The notes under the pieces: generated by a model | The model's input: only the letters and a program-made list of their open reading frames with translations | Told to the model about the DNA's origin: nothing | Database searches by the model: none | Origin: Paracoccaceae bacterium | GTDB taxonomy: Bacteria > Pseudomonadota > Alphaproteobacteria > Rhodobacterales > Rhodobacteraceae | Reading direction: 5' to 3' | Length of the DNA: 43,745 bases | NCBI GenBank assembly: GCA_902512685.1 | Contig: CABXKH010000012.1 | Span: 1-43,745 of the forward strand | Shown here: positions 16,132 through 24,536 of the stretch, one piece after another | How the letters are laid out: every line of letters begins with the position of its first letter | Position numbering within the stretch: the first letter of the stretch is position 1 | Program-made: the position numbers and the translations under genes

Positions 16132-16194
16132 ATGATATAAATTACTTGAAAAAGCACTTCCGAAACAAACAAGTTACAGGATTTGGATTTATAT

Positions 16195-17676
16195 ATGAAA
16201 ATCAAAATGGATAATTTTGTGCTGAGCCTTAGTGATACGTTGCGAAATGCAATGCTAAAACTCGAAAGTTTGGAAGAAAAGCTATGTGTTGTTTGCGGGG
16301 CTAAAGGGCAGGTCGTTCGGACCGTAACAGATGGTGATGTGCGTCGATTTTTACTCTCTGAGGGTAGTATGGACGATAAACTATCATCGCTGCCAGAAAA
16401 GAAGCCAATATTAGCATTGCACGGCACATCTGACGCGGAACTTTTAGATGCAATGGTAAATAATGATATAAACGCCATCGTACTGGTAGATAAGGTTGGA
16501 GCCCCGGTCAGGATATGTAGCCGCGTTTCGCTCGATAAAAAAATACTTTTATCGCCGCCGCATTTAGGTGATCTTGAGATGAAGCATGTGCAAGACGCTT
16601 TCGATAGTAATTGGATCGCGCCCGCTGGCCCGAACCTCACTACATTTGAAAATAATTTAGTGAAAAATACTGGACACCAACACGTTGTTGCCGTGTCGTC
16701 AGGTACGGCGGCACTACATCTAGCGCTTCGGGTACTTGGTATTAGTGCAAGAGACCGAGTTTATGTTTCAGACTTAACTTTCATAGCTTCGGTCCAGCCA
16801 ATACTATATGAAAATGCAGTTCCAGTTTTCATCGACTCAGAACCCTCTAGTTGGAACATGTCTCCAATCGCTTTGGAGCGAAAACTAATGAAGGATCAAG
16901 CTTCTGGAGATTTACCTGCAGCGATTATAGTGGTGCATTTGTACGGGCAGGTTGCCGATATGCCCGCTATAATGCGCTTAGCAGACAAGTATGAAATTCC
17001 GGTCATCGAAGATGCAGCTGAGAGCTTAGGAGCAACGATCGATAATAAGCCATGCGGATCAAGTGGCACTTTATCTGTTTTTTCATTCAATGGTAATAAA
17101 ATGATCACGACGTCAGGTGGTGGTGCACTGGCATCGCATAGCTATAAGTTAATTGAGCGAGCCCGCAATTTGGCGACACAAGGAAGAGATCTTGCTGAAC
17201 ATTATCAGCACTCTTCGATTTCATACAATTATCGCTTGTCTAACGTGCTAGCTGGTATTGGGGTAGGCCAACTTTCTGTACTTGCTGATCGCGTGGCGAG
17301 AAGACGTGAAATTTTTGAGTTGTATAGACAAGGCCTGACGGGCAACATTGGGGTCTCCTTCCAACAAAACACACCAAACAGTTTTGGTTGCCGTTGGCTG
17401 ACTGTTGTTGAATTTAACCCAGATATTATCGATCTTCATCCATATCAAATTATGCGCAGACTTAGTCAACTCGGTATCGAGAGTCGACCCGGGTGGAAGC
17501 CCATGCATATGCAGCCACTATGCGGCAAATATGAATTTGAGCCACACTCTGAAGAGCACGTTGTATCTTCCTCTCTCTTCTTGCGCTCTCTATGCCTCCC
17601 GTCAGGCAGTGCAATGTTAAATACTGATGTTGAGCGCGTTGTTAATTCAATCGAAAATGTTATTTTAGGGGGTTAG
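16195..17676 (+). CDS. DegT/DnrJ/EryC1/StrS sugar aminotransferase with N-terminal CBS domain pair
   Basis: 493 residues. About 8-115 form a CBS pair (VTDGDVRRFLLSEG in the first repeat, N-A-I-V-L-V-D-K in the second). About 125-490 are a PLP-dependent sugar aminotransferase: N-W-I-A-P-A-G-P at its start, V-V-A-V-S-S-G-T-A-A-L-H for phosphate binding, E-D-A-A-E, and the PLP lysine Lys302 in S-F-N-G-N-K. PglE/LegC/PseC relatives have only the aminotransferase part, about 380 residues. CBS domains in such pathways are usually on the PtmE/LegF-type nucleotidyltransferase instead. Predicted step: amination of the 4-keto sugar made by the preceding enzyme. The start is taken as ATG 16195; TTG 16183 and ATG 16207 are alternatives. 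Confidence 0.9.
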   Translation: MKIKMDNFVLSLSDTLRNAMLKLESLEEKLCVVCGAKGQVVRTVTDGDVRRFLLSEGSMDDKLSSLPEKKPILALHGTSDAELLDAMVNNDINAIVLVDKVGAPVRICSRVSLDKKILLSPPHLGDLEMKHVQDAFDSNWIAPAGPNLTTFENNLVKNTGHQHVVAVSSGTAALHLALRVLGISARDRVYVSDLTFIASVQPILYENAVPVFIDSEPSSWNMSPIALERKLMKDQASGDLPAAIIVVHLYGQVADMPAIMRLADKYEIPVIEDAAESLGATIDNKPCGSSGTLSVFSFNGNKMITTSGGGALASHSYKLIERARNLATQGRDLAEHYQHSSISYNYRLSNVLAGIGVGQLSVLADRVARRREIFELYRQGLTGNIGVSFQQNTPNSFGCRWLTVVEFNPDIIDLHPYQIMRRLSQLGIESRPGWKPMHMQPLCGKYEFEPHSEEHVVSSSLFLRSLCLPSGSAMLNTDVERVVNSIENVILGG

Positions 17677-17680
17677 AATT

Positions 17681-19519
17681 ATGTGCGGTATTTTTGGCGC
17701 TTTTAGCTTCACACGTACTCCTGTAGAGCCTGCGATTATAAACAGTATGTCCCAAAGTATTTACCATAGAGGCCCAGATGCAGATGGTCAATTCGTTGAT
17801 GATTTAGTTGTAGTAGGTAACAGGCGTCTCTCGATATTGGATATGACCAACGCGAGTAATCAGCCATTGTATTCAAGCGATAAACAAGTTGTTTTGGTAC
17901 AAAATGGTGAAATATATAATTACATCGAGTTACGTGATGACTTGCGGAAATTGGGTGCTCAATTTAATAGTGCGGGTGATACGGAGGTATTGTTGCGTGC
18001 CTATGAATTCTGGGGTGCCGATTTTGTCAATCACTTAAATGGAATGTTTGCCATTGCTGTATACGATCGTAACTTGAGTAGGCTTCTACTTTATCGCGAT
18101 CGTCTCGGCGTCAAGCCACTTTATATAGCCGGTTCACCCAGCGAAGGCCGGATTTGGTTTGGATCTGAAATCAAAACTATCCTCGGCAATGGTCAAAAAT
18201 ATGTTCCTAATATGGATGCTTTAGCACAGTATTTTGCCTTAAATTATATCCCACAACCGCATACAGCGTTTTCTGGCATCTGCCATTTGCCACCTGGGCA
18301 TATGGCCTGCGTGAGCATTGAAGGTGGTCTCGAAATCACGCGTTATTGGGATCTAGCTTCTATTTCTTCAGATACGCTAATGAGTGAAGCTGACGCTAAG
18401 GCCGGGTTACTCAAATACCTAGATGATAGTACACGGATACGGATGCGTTCGGATGCGCCATTTGGAGCGTTCCTTTCGGGAGGACTGGATAGTAGTTCGG
18501 TCGTAGGGTTCATGAGCATGTACCAAACTGAGCCGCTGAATACTTTTTCGATTGGGTTTGAAGATGTACGTTTTGACGAAACAAAATATGCATTGGCAGC
18601 ATCCAAACGCTTTGGAACTGTACATGAAAACCAAGTAGCTGATCCCCAAATAGTTAAAGATTGGCCGCGCTTCATTTGGTATTGTGATCAGCCCCACGGA
18701 GATGTTTCTTTTATGCCAATGGACCAAGTGTCTCGTCTAGCTGCAAGGCGAGTGAAAATGGTAATGACAGGTGATGGTGGAGATGAGCTTTTCGCTGGAT
18801 ATGAAAAATATCTCAAGTTATTTCCAGCTGGAAATACTGAAAAGTTACCAATTAATTGGGAAGACTCGTTTGTCAGATCATCTGGATTATTGCAAGAAGG
18901 CCAAGCAGAAACACTACTATCTGGAGAGCTGCACGAAGCCTTTCACGATGTAGACCCTTACCGCGCACTAAGCCAGGAAATTCGGCGCGCTGAACATCAA
19001 GATCCGATCAATCGAGTCCTTTTCGCAGAAACTACCACATTGTTGCCAGGTAATAATCTAGTCAAGCCCGATAGAATGGCTATGGCCAACTCTCTTGAAA
19101 TACGTTCGCCATTTCTAGACTTCCGGATGGTAGAATTTGCTTTCAAGATGCCAGGAGAGCTAAAATTAGGAGCCGGCGAAACAAAGTGGATCTATAAACA
19201 GGCCGTCGAACCACTTCTGGGTGCCGAATTGGCTTGGCGAAAGAAGCAAATGTTCACAGTGCCAATTGGAGAATGGTTTCGTAAGGAGCTTGCAAGTTTT
19301 TGTGGTGATGTGCTTTTGGATGGACGACTTGAGGCGCGTGGAATTATTGCAATGGAAAAACTGTCTGACATTTTGGAAGCCCACCTTGTGGGAAAAGCAA
19401 ATTATACGCGTCAGTTGCGGGCTCTACTTTCACTTGAAATTTGGTATCGATTATTTATAGACGCAGACGAGCATTGGTTAGAACTAGCTAAGCCAAATAA
19501 AAGTGAGATAAAACAATGA
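17681..19519 (+). CDS. Asparagine-synthetase-like glutamine amidotransferase
   Basis: 612 residues. The N-terminal class II glutaminase begins with M-C-G-I-F-G-A-F, so Cys2 is the nucleophile. The C-terminal ATP-pyrophosphatase domain carries S-G-G-L-D-S at 266-271. Close relatives occur in many O-antigen and capsule clusters, where they amidate a sugar acid or an amino-acid substituent; housekeeping asparagine synthesis is also possible. The gene starts four bases after the aminotransferase stop and overlaps the next gene by four bases, so it belongs to the operon. The substrate is not deducible. Confidence 0.88.
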   Translation: MCGIFGAFSFTRTPVEPAIINSMSQSIYHRGPDADGQFVDDLVVVGNRRLSILDMTNASNQPLYSSDKQVVLVQNGEIYNYIELRDDLRKLGAQFNSAGDTEVLLRAYEFWGADFVNHLNGMFAIAVYDRNLSRLLLYRDRLGVKPLYIAGSPSEGRIWFGSEIKTILGNGQKYVPNMDALAQYFALNYIPQPHTAFSGICHLPPGHMACVSIEGGLEITRYWDLASISSDTLMSEADAKAGLLKYLDDSTRIRMRSDAPFGAFLSGGLDSSSVVGFMSMYQTEPLNTFSIGFEDVRFDETKYALAASKRFGTVHENQVADPQIVKDWPRFIWYCDQPHGDVSFMPMDQVSRLAARRVKMVMTGDGGDELFAGYEKYLKLFPAGNTEKLPINWEDSFVRSSGLLQEGQAETLLSGELHEAFHDVDPYRALSQEIRRAEHQDPINRVLFAETTTLLPGNNLVKPDRMAMANSLEIRSPFLDFRMVEFAFKMPGELKLGAGETKWIYKQAVEPLLGAELAWRKKQMFTVPIGEWFRKELASFCGDVLLDGRLEARGIIAMEKLSDILEAHLVGKANYTRQLRALLSLEIWYRLFIDADEHWLELAKPNKSEIKQ

Positions 19520-20841
19520 ATGTAAAGCAAAATGCATTGAACCTTGATCTGGATTTTAACCAGTTTTTGCCTGGTTTGAACGATCCCAAACGCAAATATG
19601 GCTTGCCTAGTGAGATACTATTCTGCGTCAGTTGTGGTGTTTCTAATCAGCGTCCAAATTCTTCAGTAGAATTTCGGCATACGGAAGAATCAGAAAAAGA
19701 TACGATTGCATTTAACGATAGAGGGGTATGTGACGCCTGTCGTACGGCAGAAATAAAGAAAGAAATTGACTGGGAACAGCGCGAACGTGAGCTTGTAGAA
19801 TTATGTAATAAGTTTAGAAGTAGAAATGGTTCGTATGATTGTCTTGTTCCGGGCTCTGGTGGAAAGGACAGTTTTTATCAGTCCTGGGTTTTAAAACATA
19901 AGTATGGAATGAACCCACTAACTTTAACGTGGGCGCCAAACATTTATACCGACTGGGGCCGGCATAATTTTAATGCTTGGATTCATTCTGGTATGGATAA
20001 TTATCTAATGACTGCTTCAGGACGTTCGATGCGCCTGCTGACTCGTCTGGCGATTGAAAACATTTTTCATCCGTTTCAGCCTTTCATGATTGGACAGAAA
20101 TGCTTTGCTCCTAAGATGGCATTGCTTTTTAAAATTCCACTGGTGTTCTACGGTGAGAACGAAGCTGAATACGGCAATCCAATCGATGATAATTCCGATG
20201 CACTGCGCTCATATGATTACTTTACTGCCTCGACTGATGAAAATATATTTTTAGGCGGCGAAAGCATTGCAAGTCTGATGACAGACTTTGGTTTGTCCCG
20301 AGCGGACCTGAGTCCGTATCTTCCATCGGATGTAGCCCCACTTAAAGATCTAGGGGCTGAAGTGCACTATCTTGGTTACTATCTTAAATGGCATCCACAA
20401 GATGCTTACTACTTTGCTGTTGAAAACGGTGGATTCAAGGCGTCACCCGAGCGTACGGCGGGCACATATTCGAAATATGTTTCGATCGACGATAAGATCG
20501 ACGATTTTCACTTTTATACCACTTTCATTAAGTTTGGTATTGGCCGAGCCACCAATGACGCAAGTCAGGAAGTGCGCTCAGGCGACCTAGATCGCGAGGA
20601 AGCAATTGCACTTATTGACAGGTATGATGGGGAGTTCCCAGAGCGATGGGCTGATGAAATCTTCCGATACCTTTCTATAGATGAAAAGAGCTTTCCAAAG
20701 GCGCACAAGATGTTTGAGCATCCTGAGATGAACCGTGAATATTTTGAAGCCTTGACAAATAAATTCCGCTCGCCACACCTGTGGCAGTTTGATAATGGCG
20801 AGTGGAAGCTAAGAAAACGTCTTGCTGACGAAAAGCTTTAA
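19516..20841 (+). CDS. N-acetyl sugar amidotransferase (WbpG/PseA type)
   Basis: 441 residues. The PP-loop for ATP is S-G-G-K-D-S at 114-119. Two CxxC pairs at Cys37/Cys40 and Cys72/Cys75 probably bind zinc. This family turns an N-acetyl group on a sugar into an acetamidino group, using ammonia passed from a HisH-like glutaminase through a HisF-like partner. Both partners are encoded directly downstream, giving the complete three-part enzyme. It overlaps asnB-like by four bases. The acceptor would be the nonulosonic acid or its diNAc precursor. Confidence 0.9.
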   Translation: MNVKQNALNLDLDFNQFLPGLNDPKRKYGLPSEILFCVSCGVSNQRPNSSVEFRHTEESEKDTIAFNDRGVCDACRTAEIKKEIDWEQRERELVELCNKFRSRNGSYDCLVPGSGGKDSFYQSWVLKHKYGMNPLTLTWAPNIYTDWGRHNFNAWIHSGMDNYLMTASGRSMRLLTRLAIENIFHPFQPFMIGQKCFAPKMALLFKIPLVFYGENEAEYGNPIDDNSDALRSYDYFTASTDENIFLGGESIASLMTDFGLSRADLSPYLPSDVAPLKDLGAEVHYLGYYLKWHPQDAYYFAVENGGFKASPERTAGTYSKYVSIDDKIDDFHFYTTFIKFGIGRATNDASQEVRSGDLDREEAIALIDRYDGEFPERWADEIFRYLSIDEKSFPKAHKMFEHPEMNREYFEALTNKFRSPHLWQFDNGEWKLRKRLADEKL

Positions 20842-20856
20842 AACGAGATTAGCGAT

Positions 20857-21618
20857 ATGCGCAACCTGAGATTAATTGCCCGCTTAGACGTAAAAATGAA
20901 TTGGCTGATTAAAGGCGTTCAAATGGAAGGTTGGCGAAAGGTCGGTGATCCTGCAACATACGCAAAATTTTATGCTGAAAATGGCGCAGACGAACTTTTG
21001 TTCATAGATGTGGTCGCTAGCCTTTATGATCGTAATAACCTAAAAGAAATGGTTGAAAAAGTGGCTAGTCAGGTATTTATACCCATGACTGTTGGTGGTG
21101 GCATTCGCTCCGTAGCGGATGTAACAAACCTCTTAGCCTGCGGTGCTGATAAAGTAGCGCTTAATACAGCGGCTACTCGCGATCCCTCGCTAATAACTGC
21201 GATTTCTGACCGCTTTGGAGCTCAAGCTACGGTAGTCTCGATTGAGGCGATCCGAGGTGATAGTGGTGGCTGGCAGGTAATGACTGACAATGGCCGCAAT
21301 CACACTGGTAGGGACGTGCTGCAATGGGCTCGCGAGGCCGAGGACCGTGGTGCCGGTGAAATCGTACTCACAACCATTCATACTGAAGGCTTGGGTGGCG
21401 GTTATGATCTTGAAATAATCGAAAAGGTTGCCGATTTGGTTGCGATTCCGGTTGTCGCTTGTGGTGGCCTTGGCACAACTGCACACTTAAGCGAATTACT
21501 ACAGAAAACAAGAGCATCGGGTGCGGCGATTGCTCAAGCACTGCATTGGGAAAAGCTACAGCTTTCCGATTTACGATCGACACTTTCTAATGAGAACTGC
21601 TTCGTTCGACCAATCTGA
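20857..21618 (+). CDS. HisF-like subunit of the sugar amidotransferase
   Basis: 253-residue beta/alpha barrel resembling imidazole-glycerol-phosphate synthase cyclase. Asp11 is kept, but the second catalytic acid, Asp130 in HisF, is Glu130 here (V-V-S-I-E-A). The D-R-D-G-T active-site loop reads H-T-E-G-L (175-179). The phosphate-binding V-G-G-G-I-R loop remains. The altered residues suggest it no longer makes imidazole glycerol phosphate and serves as the ammonia channel between HisH and WbpG, as for HisF2 in Pseudomonas O-antigen clusters. It begins 15 bases after wbpG-like. Confidence 0.88.
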   Translation: MRNLRLIARLDVKMNWLIKGVQMEGWRKVGDPATYAKFYAENGADELLFIDVVASLYDRNNLKEMVEKVASQVFIPMTVGGGIRSVADVTNLLACGADKVALNTAATRDPSLITAISDRFGAQATVVSIEAIRGDSGGWQVMTDNGRNHTGRDVLQWAREAEDRGAGEIVLTTIHTEGLGGGYDLEIIEKVADLVAIPVVACGGLGTTAHLSELLQKTRASGAAIAQALHWEKLQLSDLRSTLSNENCFVRPI

Positions 21619-21689
21619 TTACACTTGCGATAATTAACAGGGTAGCTGCTGTGCACCCAAAAACAAGCACTAATGACAGGAAAACACGG

Positions 21690-22334
21690 ATGAACACAAA
21701 ACGTTGCGTCGTTGTAGATTATAAGATTGGGAATGTTTTCTCTGTCATGCAGGCGTTGAAACACATTGGTGTCAATGCTGAACTGACTGGTGACTTGGAT
21801 CTGATATGCAATGCTGAGCGCTTGATCCTACCAGGTGTAGGTGCATTCGGACGAGCGGCTGACCAATTACGCGCTCTGGGTATAGACGAAGCGATTTCAG
21901 ATTTTATTACCTCGGATCGGCCGTTCCTGGGGATCTGCGTCGGTATGCAATTATTGATGGAGAAAGGTTTAGAGTTTGGAGAGCATAAAGGGCTCGGTTA
22001 CTTCAACGGTACAGTTGAAAAAATCGACTTGCAAAACAATAATTGTCAATCGCTGCAAGTGCCGGTCATTGGATGGAATAAGGTATTTGAGCCGGTTGAA
22101 AGCCGTTGGGAGGGCACCCCGTTTGCGTCCGTTGACTCTGATAATGCCTTCTATTTTGTGCATAGCTTTTCGGTGCGTCCTGAAAATGAGAATGAAATTT
22201 GTGCATTAGCACGTGTTGGAAATGGTGAGGTGGTGTCAGCAATCAAGCGTGATAACATCCTGGGAGTACAGTTCCACCCTGAGCGATCTTCAGTCGGTGG
22301 GTTGAATTTTTTGAAACATTTCGTGGAACAATGA
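21690..22334 (+). CDS. HisH-like glutaminase subunit of the sugar amidotransferase
   Basis: 214-residue class I glutamine amidotransferase. The nucleophile Cys83 is in G-I-C-V-G-M-Q, and the His-Glu of the triad is in V-Q-F-H-P-E-R-S near the C-terminus. It releases ammonia for the WbpG-type synthetase through the HisF-like barrel. The frame is open to a GTG at 21651, but ATG 21690 begins at the natural beta strand (RCVVVDYKIGN) and has AGGAAA upstream. The gene ends one base before the next start. Confidence 0.9.
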   Translation: MNTKRCVVVDYKIGNVFSVMQALKHIGVNAELTGDLDLICNAERLILPGVGAFGRAADQLRALGIDEAISDFITSDRPFLGICVGMQLLMEKGLEFGEHKGLGYFNGTVEKIDLQNNNCQSLQVPVIGWNKVFEPVESRWEGTPFASVDSDNAFYFVHSFSVRPENENEICALARVGNGEVVSAIKRDNILGVQFHPERSSVGGLNFLKHFVEQ

Positions 22335-23636
22335 ATGAATTCGACTAATAATTTACGTGCATTACCGAAACCAAATAGCATAGATTTTCTGTTTGTATGT
22401 TACGGTGGAGGGCACATCCAAGCTGTCGTACCTGTAGCCTTAACATTGCAAGAACAAGGTTACAACATATGTGTGTTTGCCATAACTACCGCTATTGCCG
22501 TTTGCGAGACTAAAGAGTTACCGTATTTCACTTATGCGGATTTGCCACAAGCTAGTGACGAAGATGTTCAACGTGAAGGTACACGTATGGCTGCAGCTTA
22601 TCCACTCAATGGGTCAATTCCGTTTGAAGAAACTCGGGCTTACTTGGGTATAAACTTCAAAGATTTAGTACAACAGCATGGGTTGGAGGAGGCCAATTTA
22701 ATTTATGGAGTGGCGGGGCGGCAAAAGTTTTTTCCAATAAATCATATGACATATTGTTTGGAATACCTGCATCCAAAAATGCTAATAGCTACAAACTCAC
22801 CAAGAAGTGAATTCGCCGCTTTGAAAGCCGCTAGTAATCTTGGAATACCCTCTCTTTGCATTGTAGACTTGTTCGCACTGCAAGAAATTACGTGGCTTAA
22901 AACACCAGGCCTGGGGACAAAAATCTGTGTATTGAATCAGGGTGTGAAGGACATGTTTATTCGTGAAGGGCGACCAAATGAAGAGATTGAAGTCACGGGA
23001 AACCCAGCTTTCGACCGGATACATGATCCAGCAGTGATTCAATCAGGGAGAGCTCTGCGTAAAGCTCGTGGCTGGGGCGAGGGGCGTTTCACAATATTAT
23101 ACGCCACCTCAACGGAACCTAGCCTTCACCCTTTTACAGGCGAAGTTGGAGACAAACTTTTACCGAGACGTATTGAGGAACGACTGCGCAATATATTGAA
23201 GTGTCACTCTGACTTAGAGCTAGTAGTGCGTTATCATCCTAGCGATCTTCAAGAGTTCAAGTCAGGCGAAAGGATATACGCTAGCTCTCAAACTGAAGAT
23301 ATTAATGCGCTGGTTCATGCTGTTGACATTGTGGTCGTAACTAGCTCCACGGTTGGGGCGCAGGCATATTTAGCAGGCGTACCAGTAGTCGCCATAGAAT
23401 GTTCAATTATGTCGAAAGATACACCTTATGCTGATTTTAAAATGGCACGAAGGGTCCCGTCGCTCGACTCCCTTGAAGAAGTATTTGTCGATGAGATTAA
23501 TCGTTTAAAAAGGGTTCAGACAAAAAAGATTAAACTGCAGATGCATGATAATACAACCGCTACCATCTCTATAAGCGAGCAAGCTACGCAATTGTTGCGA
23601 TTATATGACTTTGCATTAACATCAAAACTGGAGTGA
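22335..23636 (+). CDS. GT-B fold glycosyltransferase-like protein
   Basis: 433 residues. The N-terminal half opens with F-L-F-V-C-Y-G-G-G-H-I-Q-A, a glycine loop typical of GT-B enzymes. The C-terminal half contains LVVRYHPSD and D-I-V-V-V-T-S-S-T-V-G-A-Q-A-Y-L-A-G-V-P-V-V, the donor-binding pattern shared by GT-B transferases, UDP-GlcNAc epimerases and CDP-glycerol/sialyl-type transferases. No membrane segment is evident. It starts directly after the HisH-like stop. It may transfer the CMP-nonulosonate or another sugar; a hydrolysing epimerase role is less likely because a clear NeuC homologue lies at 32677. Confidence 0.7.
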   Translation: MNSTNNLRALPKPNSIDFLFVCYGGGHIQAVVPVALTLQEQGYNICVFAITTAIAVCETKELPYFTYADLPQASDEDVQREGTRMAAAYPLNGSIPFEETRAYLGINFKDLVQQHGLEEANLIYGVAGRQKFFPINHMTYCLEYLHPKMLIATNSPRSEFAALKAASNLGIPSLCIVDLFALQEITWLKTPGLGTKICVLNQGVKDMFIREGRPNEEIEVTGNPAFDRIHDPAVIQSGRALRKARGWGEGRFTILYATSTEPSLHPFTGEVGDKLLPRRIEERLRNILKCHSDLELVVRYHPSDLQEFKSGERIYASSQTEDINALVHAVDIVVVTSSTVGAQAYLAGVPVVAIECSIMSKDTPYADFKMARRVPSLDSLEEVFVDEINRLKRVQTKKIKLQMHDNTTATISISEQATQLLRLYDFALTSKLE

Positions 23637-23693
23637 ATGTTTTATGGCCCACGTTAGACAATTTAATTTGATTTTCAGTCATTGAGAGAAATT

Positions 23694-24536
23694 ATGAAAT
23701 TCCTAATGATTGTTCAGCATCCCGATATTGCTTACTATGTCAGCAAGCATGGAGTAGACCGCTTGTTTGTGGATCTAGAGTACATTGGAAAGGATATTCG
23801 CCAAAAAAATAGAGATACTTGGAAAAGCAAGCAGACGATGGATGATGTATCTATAATTCGCGACGCAGCTCCTAGTGCGCACCTTTTGGTTCGAGTAAAT
23901 CCATTAAATAATGGAACCAAGGCTGAAATTGATGAAGCTATAACACGCGGTGCGGATAGCATTATGTTGCCAATGTTTCGTTCAACTGATGAATTGGCGC
24001 GTTTTTTTGATATTTTGGATGGTAGGGTAGAAGCGCTGCCGCTGTTCGAGACATATGACTCTCTATTAGCGATTCCAGAGATAGTAGATAAATTACCTAT
24101 AACGGGAGCGCACATAGGTCTTAATGACTTACATTTGGACATGAGATTAGATTTCATATTCCAACCAATTGCCAATGGCGTGTTGGAAGCTCCTTGCAAA
24201 GTATTACGTGAGAAAAACATTCCATTTGGCATAGGCGGTATTGCTCGTGCGAGAGAGGGTATTGTAAGTCCCGAATACTTACTGGGCGAACACGTTAGGT
24301 TAGGATCCTCGGCTGCAATCATATCTCGAACATTCCATCGGCAAGCGCAAAGCATGATTGAGTTGCAAAAGAATATGAATTTTCCTAGTGAACTCGCTAA
24401 GCTTCGTGACATTTATGCAGCGTTTCAATCACAAAATGTAGATGCGCTGGAGCGGAACCGTAAAGATACATGCAACCGGATCAATGATGTCGTTGAATTA
24501 GTTCAGAAGCAGAAGTCGCAGATGGGTAAGTCATGA
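23694..24536 (+). CDS. HpcH/HpaI-type aldolase/citrate-lyase family protein
   Basis: 280-residue predicted (beta/alpha)8 barrel. By comparison with class II pyruvate aldolases, the substrate Arg is Arg67 (L-L-V-R-V-N-P) and the metal ligands are Glu119 (P-L-F-E-T-Y-D) and Asp145 (I-G-L-N-D-L). The base-like histidine after the D-x-E motif (E-H in HpaI) is Tyr30 here (D-L-E-Y). The family joins or splits pyruvate or acetyl units and aldehydes. Such an enzyme is not part of the known legionaminate, pseudaminate or sialate routes. It overlaps neuB by four bases. Start at ATG 23694, with AGAGAA upstream; TTG 23682 is an alternative. Confidence 0.8.
   Translation: MKFLMIVQHPDIAYYVSKHGVDRLFVDLEYIGKDIRQKNRDTWKSKQTMDDVSIIRDAAPSAHLLVRVNPLNNGTKAEIDEAITRGADSIMLPMFRSTDELARFFDILDGRVEALPLFETYDSLLAIPEIVDKLPITGAHIGLNDLHLDMRLDFIFQPIANGVLEAPCKVLREKNIPFGIGGIARAREGIVSPEYLLGEHVRLGSSAAIISRTFHRQAQSMIELQKNMNFPSELAKLRDIYAAFQSQNVDALERNRKDTCNRINDVVELVQKQKSQMGKS

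Noticed and set aside
22335..23636. A second hydrolysing UDP-sugar epimerase
   Set aside because: It shares the GT-B fold but lacks the NeuC/WecB motifs seen clearly at 32677; glycosyltransferase-like is the safer call.
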